A stretch of DNA of 64,000 nucleotides from the NCBI GenBank assembly GCA_051252455.1, contig JBPOFM010000002.1:186001-250000 (forward strand), given 5' to 3'. Position numbers and translations under genes: made by a program. Below are positions 26,296 through 35,941 of the stretch, piece after piece. The first letter of the stretch is position 1, and each line of letters starts with the position of its first letter. The notes under the pieces were generated by a model. It worked only from the letters and a program-made list of their open reading frames with translations, was not told where the DNA came from and searched no databases. This stretch comes from JBPOFM01 sp051252455. GTDB lineage: Bacteria > Bacteroidota > Bacteroidia > Flavobacteriales > Flavobacteriaceae.

Positions 26296-27273
26296 TTGAA
26301 AATAGTTGAACAAATAAAGCAGCCTATCGCCTACGAAATGGATCTTTTTGAGCAAAAGTTCCTGCTTTCCATGTCGAGTAAAGTGGCCTTACTCAACCGT
26401 ATCACAACGTATATTGTCAACCGAAAAGGAAAACAAATGCGACCTATGTTCGTATTTCTGGTGGCAAAAATGGTGCATAATGGTCAGGTCAGCGAACGGA
26501 CCTATCGTGGCGCTTCCGTCATTGAATTGATTCATACAGCAACCTTGGTGCATGATGATGTAGTAGATGACAGCAATCGACGTCGTGGGTTTTTCTCCAT
26601 AAATGCACTATGGAAAAACAAAATAGCAGTGTTGATCGGTGATTATCTCTTGTCAAAAGGTTTATTGCTTTCCATTGATAATAATGATTTTGACCTATTA
26701 AAAATTATATCAGTCGCAGTTAGGGAAATGAGCGAAGGTGAATTGCTTCAAATCGAAAAAGCAAGAAAATTGGATATCACAGAAGCTATTTATTATGACA
26801 TTATCAGACAAAAGACAGCGACCTTAATTGCGGCTTGTTGTAGTCTTGGCGCTGCTTCGGTAAAGCCAAATTCGGACGATGTCGAAAAAATGCGAAAATT
26901 CGGTGAACTCATTGGGATGGCGTTTCAAATCAAAGATGATCTTTTTGACTATGGTGATGAAGCCATTGGAAAACCAACCGGAATTGATATCAAAGAGCAA
27001 AAAATGACACTCCCTTTAATTTATGCTTTAAACAACTGCTCAAAATCCGAAAAAAAATGGGTAATCAATTCTGTAAAAAATCACAATAAAGATAAAGAGC
27101 GGGTTAAAGAAGTCATTGATTTTGTCAAAAAAACAGGAGGCATGGACTATGCTGTTTCAAAAATGGAATCATTCAAAGACGAAGCGCTCGTCATACTTAA
27201 CTCTTATCAAAATTCGCAATATAAAGACTCGTTGATATTGATGGTCAACTATGTTATTGATAGAAAAAAGTAA
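26296..27273 (+). CDS. Polyprenyl synthetase (trans-isoprenyl diphosphate synthase)
   Basis: The 325-residue enzyme elongates an allylic diphosphate with IPP, probably to the octa- or hepta-prenyl chain of menaquinone. The first aspartate-rich motif is HDDVVDDSNRRRG (about residue 90) and the second is QIKDDLFDYGD (about 214), with GKQMRPMFV near the start for substrate binding. The TTG at 26296 (KIVEQIKQPI) matches the family N-terminus in Flavobacteriaceae. It fits with the mevalonate genes found later in the window. Confidence 0.88.
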   Translation: MKIVEQIKQPIAYEMDLFEQKFLLSMSSKVALLNRITTYIVNRKGKQMRPMFVFLVAKMVHNGQVSERTYRGASVIELIHTATLVHDDVVDDSNRRRGFFSINALWKNKIAVLIGDYLLSKGLLLSIDNNDFDLLKIISVAVREMSEGELLQIEKARKLDITEAIYYDIIRQKTATLIAACCSLGAASVKPNSDDVEKMRKFGELIGMAFQIKDDLFDYGDEAIGKPTGIDIKEQKMTLPLIYALNNCSKSEKKWVINSVKNHNKDKERVKEVIDFVKKTGGMDYAVSKMESFKDEALVILNSYQNSQYKDSLILMVNYVIDRKK

Positions 27274-27477
27274 CTCTAATGTTTCCGTTTGGGCTTTTCG
27301 ACACTCTCTTTGACTCTGAAAAATATCTAAAGAATATTAAAAATATAGAAAATATTCACTCTCAACTAATTGAATTTCAACGACAAACAATTCAACGACA
27401 AACAACTTTACAGCAATCAGGCAACCATTTGCATCACTTTTGCGTCTTTATAAATAGAACCTCAATGCTCAACGCTT

Positions 27478-28041
27478 TTGAAAGTCATTCAACTTCATAA
27501 CAATACAACAGAGCTTATTAAAAAAGCAGCGAAAAACAATCGCGAAGCGCAGCATGTATTATATGAAATTCATGCGCCAAAGATGTTGAGTGTTTGCCGA
27601 TATTACGTGAAGGATTTACATAAGGCGGAAGACGTCATGTTAAACGGGTTTTTCAAAGTTTTTTCGCACTTAAGCTCCTTTAAAAACGAAGGAAGTTTTG
27701 AAGGATGGATACGAAGAATCATGGTAAGAGAAGCCATTTCATATCTGCGCCAGCAAAAGAATGTAGAATTTATGGTGGATGAGTTTGAAGTCAATCACGA
27801 TTCGAGCAATAACATCAACAGCGAAATTGAAGTTGCCGAAATACAGCAATTGATAGACGATTTACCAGAAGGTTATAAAATCGTTTTTGTGATGTATGCG
27901 ATTGAAGGTTACAAGCATCAGGAAATTGCTGAAATTCTAAATATCACTGAAGGAACATCAAAATCGCAACTGTTTAAGGCAAGGCAGGTTTTACAACAAA
28001 AAATTAAAGAATTAAATAAAACAGGTTATGGCACCAATTAA
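27478..28041 (+). CDS. ECF-type RNA polymerase sigma factor
   Basis: The 187-residue protein starts at TTG 27478. Region 2 (about 25-95) contains YYVKDLHKAEDVMLNGFFKV and FEGWIRRIMVREAI. Region 4 (about 120-175) contains LPEGYKIVFVMYAIEG and HQEIAEILNITEGTSKSQL. It is a Bacteroidota extracytoplasmic-function sigma factor. It overlaps the next gene, a single-pass membrane protein, by 14 bp, which is the usual sigma/anti-sigma arrangement, although the partner's role is inferred. Confidence 0.88.
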   Translation: MKVIQLHNNTTELIKKAAKNNREAQHVLYEIHAPKMLSVCRYYVKDLHKAEDVMLNGFFKVFSHLSSFKNEGSFEGWIRRIMVREAISYLRQQKNVEFMVDEFEVNHDSSNNINSEIEVAEIQQLIDDLPEGYKIVFVMYAIEGYKHQEIAEILNITEGTSKSQLFKARQVLQQKIKELNKTGYGTN

Positions 28042-28822
28042 ACAAGAAGAACAAATGAAGGATAAGCTTGAGAAACGAAGCTTACAACCATCAGCGGATA
28101 GTTGGGCCAACTTGGCAAACCGATTGGACGCACAGGAGAAAAGCAAGAAAGCTTCATTGGCCTGGTGGTTTGGAGTAGCGGCAAGTATTGTTGGGATTTT
28201 ATTCGTGACAACCATGTATTTCAACAATCAATCGGTTGAACATGATCCTCAAATCATAGTAAATTCTGAAGAAAATGTGATGCAGGAAATAAATCAAAAT
28301 GAAGAGAATCAACTTTCTGAAACCAAATCAAAATCGAAAGAAGTCATTGCTGAACCTTTAAAATTTAATGAGAATATAATTGAGAAATCAAGTGCTGCTC
28401 TACCTACAAATGTCGTAATTACCCAAGATAAATCGAATCAAGAAAATATTGTTACGCAAGAAGTCATTACTCATGTTGAGAGAGATAGAACGAAAGAATC
28501 TAATGACACCATAAATGAATTGAAGACTACAAGTTTTAGTTTTGAGGAGGAAAAAATTCAAGAGGTAGTCGCTCAAATCAATACACTAAAAACAAATGGC
28601 ATTTCGGTTACAGAAACGGAAATAGATAGCTTGTTGGAAAGAGCACAAAAAGAAATTTTATCAAACAGATTATGTAACGAAAATACCCGAACGGTCGATG
28701 CCAAGGCACTCCTTCAAGACGTTGAAGACGACTTGCAACAATCGTTCAGAAGTAAAGTCTTCGAAGCTTTACAATCTGGTTATGAATCGGTAAAAACTGC
28801 AGTTGCCGAGCGAAATAACTAA
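28028..28822 (+). CDS. Single-pass membrane protein, candidate anti-sigma factor
   Basis: The 264-residue protein has an N-terminal cytoplasmic segment (MKDKLEKRSLQPSADSWANL, from residue 10), one membrane helix at about 48-66 (FGVAASIVGILFVTTMYF) and a long acidic, Glu/Asn-rich periplasmic region. It overlaps the sigma gene by 14 bp, so a role in holding the sigma factor at the membrane is likely. No zinc-type anti-sigma motif is present. Confidence 0.65.
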   Translation: MAPIKQEEQMKDKLEKRSLQPSADSWANLANRLDAQEKSKKASLAWWFGVAASIVGILFVTTMYFNNQSVEHDPQIIVNSEENVMQEINQNEENQLSETKSKSKEVIAEPLKFNENIIEKSSAALPTNVVITQDKSNQENIVTQEVITHVERDRTKESNDTINELKTTSFSFEEEKIQEVVAQINTLKTNGISVTETEIDSLLERAQKEILSNRLCNENTRTVDAKALLQDVEDDLQQSFRSKVFEALQSGYESVKTAVAERNN

Positions 28823-28958
28823 AAAATTCATGCGAAAGTAGAAATCGCATGAGCAGATCTGAAAACCTTCAATTTGACTAAACCTTTTTTAGTCACTTTG
28901 AGTAGAATCGAGAAGCAAACAAAAAATTCTTTAATCATCTATTTAAAAACAAACAATT

Positions 28959-30023
28959 ATGAACACAATAACTAAACTAGTTGTGCTGGTCAGCCTTTGT
29001 CTAATAGTAAACAAAGCCAAAGCACAAGATACCATTCAAAAATCTCCTAATCACTTTCAGTTGGAAAAGTTGGAAATCATGAAACAAGCTGTAGCAAACG
29101 AAGAAAAGGCGTTTTTAAAAGCTGAAGTAGAAATCATAAATAAGCGACTTGAAAACGGTGAGATTACACAAGAAAGAGCCGAAACTTTAAAACGAGAAAT
29201 GGCTAAAAAGAGGGCTTTAAACATTGAAAATCAAATAGCCATTATTGATAATAAAATTTCACTACTCAAACGAAATGATGATTTTTATCAATTGGAAAGT
29301 GAGAATAGAAATGAGGTTGGTATTAGTATCGGTTCTTTTACGGGCTTGAGTATCAATAGAAAAAATGAGCCCAGAAAATATGACAAGCGTACCACAAGCG
29401 CGCTAGTTTTTGCTCTAGGTTTAAATAATGCCGTTATAGAAGGAACAGACTTTGGAAAGTCCCCGTACCAGTTTGTAGGTTCTGGATTTGTTGAATTGGG
29501 CTGGGCCTGGAAAACAAGACTTTTGGAAGATTCAAATGCAGTACGTTTAAAATATGGATTATCGCTTCAATGGAATAAATTCTCTCCAAAAAATGATAGA
29601 TTTTTTGTTGAAGACGGTAATACGACGACGCTCGAAACATTTGCAGATGATTTGAAAGAATCGGAATTCAGAATTACAAATTTAGTTGTCCCAGTACATT
29701 TTGAATTTGGCCCTTCTAAAAAAATAGAAAAGGATACCTATTTTAGGTATACAACTGCAACACAATTTAAATTCGGCATTGGTGGATATGCAGGTTTCAA
29801 TATTGGCACACAGCAAAAACTGCGTTATGAAGAGGATGGTGATCGCGTAAAACAAAAAATCCGCAAAGATTACAACACTACCGAATTCATCTATGGCTTA
29901 AGTACGTATGTGGGCGTGGGAGGAGTCAGCCTTTACGCAAAATATGATCTAAATCCACTTTTTAAGAATCAAATTATTGAACAGCATAATGTGTCACTTG
30001 GTTTGCGAGTGGATCTAGATTAA
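28959..30023 (+). CDS. Secreted coiled-coil / outer-membrane barrel protein
   Basis: The 354-residue protein has a signal peptide ending NKAKAQ, a charged helical region at about 35-105 likely to form a coiled coil, then a beta-strand-rich C-terminal part with alternating residues (GVSLYAKYDLNPLF and VSLGLRVDLD) as in an outer-membrane barrel. It may be the last gene of the sigma-factor operon (136-bp gap). Family not recognised. Confidence 0.7.
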   Translation: MNTITKLVVLVSLCLIVNKAKAQDTIQKSPNHFQLEKLEIMKQAVANEEKAFLKAEVEIINKRLENGEITQERAETLKREMAKKRALNIENQIAIIDNKISLLKRNDDFYQLESENRNEVGISIGSFTGLSINRKNEPRKYDKRTTSALVFALGLNNAVIEGTDFGKSPYQFVGSGFVELGWAWKTRLLEDSNAVRLKYGLSLQWNKFSPKNDRFFVEDGNTTTLETFADDLKESEFRITNLVVPVHFEFGPSKKIEKDTYFRYTTATQFKFGIGGYAGFNIGTQQKLRYEEDGDRVKQKIRKDYNTTEFIYGLSTYVGVGGVSLYAKYDLNPLFKNQIIEQHNVSLGLRVDLD

Positions 30024-30070
30024 TGGGAAATTAATACCATCTGTCACAAAATTTTGTGTTAGTCAGAACG

Positions 30071-30100
30071 AGGGAATTGATATAGTATCAAATCCCTTGT
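30071..30100. terminator. Bidirectional terminator between convergent genes
   Basis: AGGGAATTGATA (30071-30082) pairs with TATCAAATCCCT (30086-30097), 12 positions with one mismatch and a 3-base loop. It lies between the stops at 30023 (plus) and 30108 (minus). Confidence 0.65.
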
Positions 30101-30107
30101 TTGTTGT

Positions 30108-31298
30108 TTAATCATCTTTGTCTTTTTCGCGTCTCGCTCTTCGTTCTTCCCGACGTTCTTGACGAGCTTCTTTTCGTTCTTCTTTCTCATTTGCCTTATT
30201 AGCCTCCTCTTTCGCGTCCTGAAAAGCATCTTTAAAATTAATATCATCGTCTACTTCGCCTTTAAATGCCTTGATCCAAGCATTGCCAAAAATATTCACA
30301 ACTGTTGGCCAAACACTGCTCTGTACGTTATTGAGGTCTCCTTCTAAAGGTATTTTTGTTGCCAAAGTATCCGTACTTTGATTTTTGAGTGCAAATTTGA
30401 AAAACCCTACAAACCCTTCCCACAGAACACCTAGAAAACCATCTTCTTTCCCGATCAGCTTCGAATCTGTCAATAACGGTTTCATATATCCTTTCAAGAA
30501 ACCATCGGCTATGGCAACTTCGCTAAATAATCCAAAAGTTCCTCTTTCGAAATCAATTCCTGCATAATGTCTGGTAAAACTATTCAACGCCTTTACATCA
30601 GCATCTTCAAGCGAGAATGCCAAATCCATATCTGGTATTTCCTTGATTAAATTGATGTTTCCATCCAATTTCATTTTACCATTACCTATGGATACGCCTG
30701 TGGCATGAAAAGGGGAAGGCAAAGTGCGATCTTTCGCTTTTACATTCCGAAGGTTGTCAGCATACATTTCGATTTTAGAAATGCTAATATCTATATTTGG
30801 CTCTGCGTTCAATTCGACGAAGGCGATTTTGCCATTGTGGACTTCAAAATGGTTTATATCTATTGGAACGATATCTGTCAAGGCTTTGGTCCAATCATCT
30901 ACCTCTGGCTTTTCGCCAGTTGTTTCTTGGTCTTCCATAATGTATATTATTTCTGGGCTAGACATGATGATTTCGCTGACTATTTTCCCATCGAACAATG
31001 ATTTCCACTCTATCGAAATATCGCTTTTAGGAAACTTTAAAAATGGAACTTCAGTCTTGGCATTCACTTTATTTAAGTACATTCCATTGATGACATAAGC
31101 GCCTCTAATCAAAGCAATATCAACATCTTCAACTTCTCCATAATACCCAGGAATATCAGCCAGGATCTTGTTTAGATTGTTTTTGACCAAAGTGGGCAAG
31201 TAGAGTCTAAAGACTACTAATAAAACCACGACAAGTATTGGAACGACATAGCGTTTTTTTCGGTATACTTTTCTTTTGTTCGTTTTGGACATAATCAT
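30108..31298 (-). CDS. DUF748/AsmA-like inner-membrane-anchored protein
   Basis: The 396-residue protein has a basic start, a membrane helix at about 19-36 (VVPILVVVLLVVFRLYL), a beta-rich periplasmic domain with the DUF748/AsmA pattern (DIPGYYGEVEDVDIALIRGAY, then FPKSDISIEWKSLFDGKIV), and a C-terminal tail of over 30 residues almost wholly Lys, Glu, Arg and Asp. AsmA-like proteins are now linked to lipid transport between membranes, but this protein's job is unknown. An alternative start is ATG 31292. Confidence 0.68.
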   Translation of the reverse strand: MIMSKTNKRKVYRKKRYVVPILVVVLLVVFRLYLPTLVKNNLNKILADIPGYYGEVEDVDIALIRGAYVINGMYLNKVNAKTEVPFLKFPKSDISIEWKSLFDGKIVSEIIMSSPEIIYIMEDQETTGEKPEVDDWTKALTDIVPIDINHFEVHNGKIAFVELNAEPNIDISISKIEMYADNLRNVKAKDRTLPSPFHATGVSIGNGKMKLDGNINLIKEIPDMDLAFSLEDADVKALNSFTRHYAGIDFERGTFGLFSEVAIADGFLKGYMKPLLTDSKLIGKEDGFLGVLWEGFVGFFKFALKNQSTDTLATKIPLEGDLNNVQSSVWPTVVNIFGNAWIKAFKGEVDDDINFKDAFQDAKEEANKANEKEERKEARQERREERRARREKDKDD

Positions 31299-31417
31299 TT
31301 TTTTATAAATCTACGAAAAAGAGGTTTTTTTATATGTGGGATTAATAACAATTTAGGAATTTATAGAAATAACTGTGAATTATAATCTCATTACATTAAA
31401 ACTTAAAAGACTTTAAC

Positions 31418-32302
31418 CTAATGTTTATCCGACTTCTTGATAAACTCCACTTTTTTGTCCTTAAAAACATTATTAAGAAATCCCTGTAACCTGATTTTGG
31501 TGTCTTTAGGTTTAACAAGAATCGGGGTGGCCTCGAAGTCAAAAAATTTGATCTTGGAAATTAATTCCTCTACTGAAAGTACATTGAAAAAACTGCAAAG
31601 AAATACATCTTCAATTTTTTCATTCCACATGATTTTGTTTCCCCAATAATGACCAATTTCGGTATCTGCGGGCGAAATTGTTCCACCGTTAGATAATGCG
31701 ATTGAGAAAGAGAGTTGTTCAATTAGACGTGGTTTAACACCCATTTCACTTATCGTATCGCATAAGTTAAGAGCTATTTGTAAAGCATCGCTATTTGTTT
31801 TAGAAACACCAATAACGCCTGCGTTCCACATGCATAAATTTTCATTAATCGGAATATTTTCAATGGTTTTACCTTTTAGACTTTTCCATAATGGTTTTTG
31901 GGATTTCGAAGTTGAGGCGCTCAATTTACCTTCGTTGGTATGCATTATGTTGGAGTTGTTTTCTAATTTCGATCTTAAGTTGTCGAAACTTCCGAATAAA
32001 AACGTATCCGCATCAAAATATAGAATTGTTTTGTTTTTAATCATTTTGACAACATACAGCATTGCCTTAATTTTAATTCTGAAGAAATTTTCATGTGCTC
32101 CCTTCCAATTATCTATGGTTTTAGTATCAACTTCAACAATTTTAATATGATCGTGTATGATTTTGAATCTCTTTGGGGAGTCAGTCACAACAATAATTTC
32201 CTCATTTTTATGCAATTGAGGTAATAAGGTGAGAATGGAAAATAGCGCTTGTTGATAATTCGATCGATCTTCGCCAAAAACTAAATACATACATATCATG
32301 AT
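31418..32302 (-). CDS. Glycosyltransferase-like protein with DxD motif
   Basis: About 294 residues. The segment TILYFDADTFLFG carries a DxD motif expected to bind a metal and nucleotide sugar, and preceding strands (EEIIVVTDSPKRF) fit a GT-A fold. WNAGVIGV is similar to the acceptor region of GT8-like enzymes. The frame is open to 32326; ATG 32302 or 32293 is a more likely start because the protein core begins YLVFGED. The sugar and acceptor cannot be told from the sequence. It stands alone between a DUF748 gene and the divergent dnaG. Confidence 0.65.
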   Translation of the reverse strand: MMICMYLVFGEDRSNYQQALFSILTLLPQLHKNEEIIVVTDSPKRFKIIHDHIKIVEVDTKTIDNWKGAHENFFRIKIKAMLYVVKMIKNKTILYFDADTFLFGSFDNLRSKLENNSNIMHTNEGKLSASTSKSQKPLWKSLKGKTIENIPINENLCMWNAGVIGVSKTNSDALQIALNLCDTISEMGVKPRLIEQLSFSIALSNGGTISPADTEIGHYWGNKIMWNEKIEDVFLCSFFNVLSVEELISKIKFFDFEATPILVKPKDTKIRLQGFLNNVFKDKKVEFIKKSDKH

Positions 32303-32341
32303 ACGAAATAAGACTTTTTTGATCACAAAGCCAACAAGAAA

Positions 32342-32371
32342 TTGAATTTAGCGTCATTTATGGTACTTTTG
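32342..32371 (+). promoter_or_regulatory. dnaG promoter
   Basis: TTG (32342-32344), 19 bp, then a perfect TACTTTTG (32364-32371). The dnaG TTG start is at 32408. Confidence 0.72.
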
Positions 32372-32407
32372 CAATTCTTTAAATAACACATAACACCAAT
32401 ATCAATT

Positions 32408-34372
32408 TTGATCTCACAATCCACCATAGCTAATGTATTTGAAACCGCTCGCGTCGAGGAGGTCATTGGCGATTTTGTGAACCTAAAAAAATCAGGAAGC
32501 AATTTCAAGGGGTTAAGCCCTTTTAGTGATGAACGTTCGCCGAGTTTTATGGTAAGCCCTGTAAAGCAAATTTGGAAAGATTTCAGCTCTGGTAAAGGCG
32601 GTAATGCAGTGACGTTCTTAATGGAACATGAGCATTTTACTTATCCTGAAGCCATTAAATATTTGGCGAGAAAGTACAACATTGAGATAGAGGAAACTGT
32701 GCAGTCGGACGAGCAAAAAGAAGAAGCCAACGAACGAGAAAGTTTGTATTTGGTCAACGAATTTGCCAACGAGTATTTCCAACGGATTTTGAATAAAACA
32801 GACCAAGGAAAAGCCATTGGATTAAGTTATTTCAAAGAACGTGGATTTACAATCGACACTATAAAAACTTTCAATCTTGGGTATTCTTTAGATGAATGGC
32901 AAGCCTTTACGGACGAAGCCATCAAAAAAGGTTATCAGTTAGATTATTTAGAGAAAACAGGGTTGACCATTGTCAAAGATGACCGACAGTTTGATCGTTT
33001 TAAAGGTCGCGTGATGTTTCCAATTCATAGTATGAGTGGGCGGATTTTGGGTTTTGGAGGTCGTATTTTAAAAACGGATAAAAAAGCGGCAAAATATGTA
33101 AATTCTATTGAAAGTGAAGTGTATCATAAAAGTAAGATTCTTTACGGATTATTTCACGCCAAACAGTCCATAGCGAAAGAAGATAATTGCTATTTGGTGG
33201 AAGGTTATACGGATGTCATCCAGTTTCACCAGACAGGAATCACAAATGTAGTCGCGTCTTCAGGAACTGCTTTGACTCCAGAACAAATTCGTCTCATTAA
33301 TCGATTGACAAAAAATATCACGGTACTTTTTGATGGCGATGCCGCAGGAATTCGAGCGTCGATTCGAGGTATCGATTTGATTTTGGAGCAAGGCATGAAT
33401 GTAAAAGTGGTCATGTTTCCACATGGAGAAGATCCAGATAGTTTTGCAAGACAAAACACACTTTCTGAACTGGGTTCCTATCTCGATGAAAACTCTAAAG
33501 ATTTCATTCAATTTAAGGCGTCGCTGTTGGTAGAAGAGGCCAACAACGATCCGATCAAAAAAGCGGATACTATTCGAGAAATTGTGAATAGCATTGCTAA
33601 AATTCCAGACCCAATAAAGCGAGAGATTTATATACAGGAATGTTCCCGAATAATGGACATTAGTGAAGAAGTTTTGTTCAGCACATTGGCGCAAATCAAT
33701 AAAAAGGAACAACAGGAAGTCAATAAAAATTATAAGTCAGAACAGAAAGCGTTCAACGTCATCAAACCGGAGCAGCCAACAAAAAAAGTTGATTATCAGT
33801 ATGAATTAGAGCGAAAAATCATTGAGATTTTACTTCTTTACGGTAATGAAACTGAAAATTTTGAAGACTTGGTCTTAAAGGAAGATGAAAACACTGGTGA
33901 TCTTAATTTGGAACCTGTCGTTCACAAAGCCAAGGTTTTTGAGAAAATCTATCTCGATTTACAAGAGGATGAAATGCAGTTTTCGGATGCAAGTTTTAAA
34001 ACCTTGTATTATTCAATCATTGATACGCTCCATCAAGCGGACGATTTTCAATTACGGGATTATATTGGTAAATTGAATCAGGATATGGCAAATGAAGTCA
34101 CTACCATTCTAATGAATGATGAACGTTACAGACTACACGATTGGCAACGAAACCATATCATTCCAAAGGAAAAAAAGGAAAGTATCTCTCAATTGGTGAC
34201 CCAAACCATTTTAAGTCTACGTTGTTTTTTGATAGATCAAAAAGTTTTGGAATATCAAAACGAGACGGCGCAACCCGAAGTGAATACCTTCCCCATAATG
34301 GAAGATATTCGTGATTACTTAAAACTTAAAACCTTGCTGTCCAAAAAACTTGGCAAAGTTGTGGGCGGATAA
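32408..34372 (+). CDS. dnaG: DNA primase, lacking zinc-ribbon ligands
   Basis: The 654-residue protein makes RNA primers at the replication fork. It starts at TTG (ISQSTIANVFETAR). The N-terminal CHC2 region aligns well with other primases (GLSPFSDERSPSF and WKDFSSGKGGNAV), but the four metal ligands are replaced by Ser 37, Ser 40, Asp 58 and Ser 61. The TOPRIM domain is intact: VEGYTDVIQFHQ (about 270) and LFDGDAAGIRAS. The C-terminal helicase-interaction region follows. The flanking gene on the other strand ends 3 bp away. Confidence 0.93.
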   Translation: MISQSTIANVFETARVEEVIGDFVNLKKSGSNFKGLSPFSDERSPSFMVSPVKQIWKDFSSGKGGNAVTFLMEHEHFTYPEAIKYLARKYNIEIEETVQSDEQKEEANERESLYLVNEFANEYFQRILNKTDQGKAIGLSYFKERGFTIDTIKTFNLGYSLDEWQAFTDEAIKKGYQLDYLEKTGLTIVKDDRQFDRFKGRVMFPIHSMSGRILGFGGRILKTDKKAAKYVNSIESEVYHKSKILYGLFHAKQSIAKEDNCYLVEGYTDVIQFHQTGITNVVASSGTALTPEQIRLINRLTKNITVLFDGDAAGIRASIRGIDLILEQGMNVKVVMFPHGEDPDSFARQNTLSELGSYLDENSKDFIQFKASLLVEEANNDPIKKADTIREIVNSIAKIPDPIKREIYIQECSRIMDISEEVLFSTLAQINKKEQQEVNKNYKSEQKAFNVIKPEQPTKKVDYQYELERKIIEILLLYGNETENFEDLVLKEDENTGDLNLEPVVHKAKVFEKIYLDLQEDEMQFSDASFKTLYYSIIDTLHQADDFQLRDYIGKLNQDMANEVTTILMNDERYRLHDWQRNHIIPKEKKESISQLVTQTILSLRCFLIDQKVLEYQNETAQPEVNTFPIMEDIRDYLKLKTLLSKKLGKVVGG

Positions 34373-34374
34373 GT

Positions 34375-35004
34375 TTAAGTAAATTCGTTATGTTTTGCTT
34401 GATGAATTAAATCGACCAAATTTGTAACATTCAACTTTTTGAACAGGCGCGCTTTATAAGTACTCACAGTTTTTTCATTGATATCTAGTTCTTGAGCGAT
34501 TTCTTTGTTTTTCTTTCCGGAAGACAACAATTTTAACACTTCCACTTCACGTGTAGACAGTTTTTTGAACATTTTGCTTTTCTTGTTCTTTGTATCGTCG
34601 AAATTTAAATGCTTGGACATTGCTTCACTTAAGTATATCCCGCCATTATGTACTTTATCAATTGCTTCCTTAATAGTGTCAATTGTCGCTGATTTGTGAA
34701 CATATGCAGAAGCGCCAGCCTTTATGGTACTTATCGCATATATTTCTTCTGGCTGGTAGCTGAACATGATAACCTTGATCTGATTATTGTCTTTTTTTAT
34801 AGCTCGAAGTGCTGTGAGGCCATTTAATTCAGGAAGGTCAATTTCGGAAACGATCACATCGACCTTATGCCTCCTAATGAATTCGAAAATTTCAATACCG
34901 CTTCCGATGCTTCCGATGACGTCAATATCCGGATTGTTTTCAAAGAGAAGCTTTAATCCAGTTCTGATAATAGGATGAGAATCCACAACTAATACCTTAA
35001 TCAT
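34375..35004 (-). CDS. Orphan NarL/LuxR-type response regulator with Asp-to-Glu receiver
   Basis: The 209-residue protein has a receiver domain (1-120) and a LuxR-type HTH (about 145-205: LSTREVEVLKLLSSGKKNKEIA). The usual phospho-acceptor pattern DI-x-MP reads SEIDLP (Glu in place of Asp, near residue 55), and the N-terminal acidic pair reads VDSHP rather than VDDHP. The Lys (VHKSA) and Ser/Thr switch positions remain. Glu often mimics phospho-Asp, so the protein may act without a kinase. No histidine kinase is adjacent. Confidence 0.85.
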   Translation of the reverse strand: MIKVLVVDSHPIIRTGLKLLFENNPDIDVIGSIGSGIEIFEFIRRHKVDVIVSEIDLPELNGLTALRAIKKDNNQIKVIMFSYQPEEIYAISTIKAGASAYVHKSATIDTIKEAIDKVHNGGIYLSEAMSKHLNFDDTKNKKSKMFKKLSTREVEVLKLLSSGKKNKEIAQELDINEKTVSTYKARLFKKLNVTNLVDLIHQAKHNEFT

Positions 35005-35145
35005 GTTATTATTTTTTGTTGGTTAGTAGTATAACAAAAGAGCGTAAAATTCAGATACCTCTAAATTTTTAATTTGTGGAGATTTGCAGCATAAAAATAG
35101 TAAAAAATAAATAAAAACTTTGAATAAGCGCAATAATCTTATTGA

Positions 35146-35934
35146 TTATTTAAATCCTTTAGGAATATTACATACTGGTATGGCAATCATCTTGTGTTGA
35201 TTATTTCTGTTATATCGCAAAAATATATCAAATACTTCCCGTTGTCTTCCTGTGAAGTCACTTGAAGTTTTGCCCTCGTCTTTTTGCATCATAGCCCATT
35301 CCAACTCCGGATAAGACGCACCAATTTGGTCTTCATCACTGCGTGCATCTCCAAATAAGCCGTCACTAGGGGCTGCTTTCATAATCGATTTTGGTACGTT
35401 TAAATACTCACCAATCTCATAAACTTCAGATTTCAACAAATCGGCAATTGGACTTAAATCCACTCCACCATCACCATACTTCGTGTAGAAACCGACACCA
35501 AAATCCTCCACTTTATTCCCAGTGCCTGCTACAAGAAGTCCATACAAGCCAGCGTGATAGTACAAAGTTGTCATTCGTAAGCGTGCTCGCGTATTTGCTA
35601 GTGCCATATCTACAATGGCTTGTTTGCCATCCAAAGAAACTTCTGTTTTAAATTCCTCAAAAATTGGGGTTAAGTCCACCAATTTATCTTCTACATTCGA
35701 ATAGTTTTCTTTTAAAAAGGAAATATGTTCTTGACCTCTGCTAACATGACTTGCGGCTTGGTGAATTGGCATTTCGATGCATAAAACTTTTAGACCTGTT
35801 TTGGCACACAAAGTTGAAGTGACGGCCGAATCAATTCCGCCAGATATTCCAATCACAAAACCATTGACCTTCGCATTGGTTGCATAGTCTTTGAGCCAAT
35901 TCACAATATAATCAACAACTTTTTCGGTCTTCAT
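35146..35934 (-). CDS. nadE: NAD+ synthetase (ammonia-dependent)
   Basis: The 262-residue protein makes NAD+ from nicotinate adenine dinucleotide, ATP and ammonia. The PP-loop motif SGGIDSAVTS is at about 30-39. GTGNKVEDFGVGFYTKYGDGGVDL (segment about 136-159) is the family signature for the NaAD site. There is no N-terminal glutaminase domain, so ammonia is the direct nitrogen donor. It is divergent from gldB with a 104-bp shared promoter region. Confidence 0.93.
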   Translation of the reverse strand: MKTEKVVDYIVNWLKDYATNAKVNGFVIGISGGIDSAVTSTLCAKTGLKVLCIEMPIHQAASHVSRGQEHISFLKENYSNVEDKLVDLTPIFEEFKTEVSLDGKQAIVDMALANTRARLRMTTLYYHAGLYGLLVAGTGNKVEDFGVGFYTKYGDGGVDLSPIADLLKSEVYEIGEYLNVPKSIMKAAPSDGLFGDARSDEDQIGASYPELEWAMMQKDEGKTSSDFTGRQREVFDIFLRYNRNNQHKMIAIPVCNIPKGFK

Positions 35935-35941
35935 AAGTATA

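Noticed and set aside
27279..27500. 73-codon ORF between polyprenyl synthetase and the sigma factor
   Set aside because: Low-complexity composition (Gln/Asn/Ile rich), overlaps the sigma gene start and a likely promoter region, and shows no recognisable domain. Treated as non-coding.
30705..31098. Overlapping plus-strand ORFs of about 98 and 124 codons inside the DUF748 gene
   Set aside because: They are antisense to a gene with a clear membrane anchor and domain pattern, and have no signal or domain of their own.
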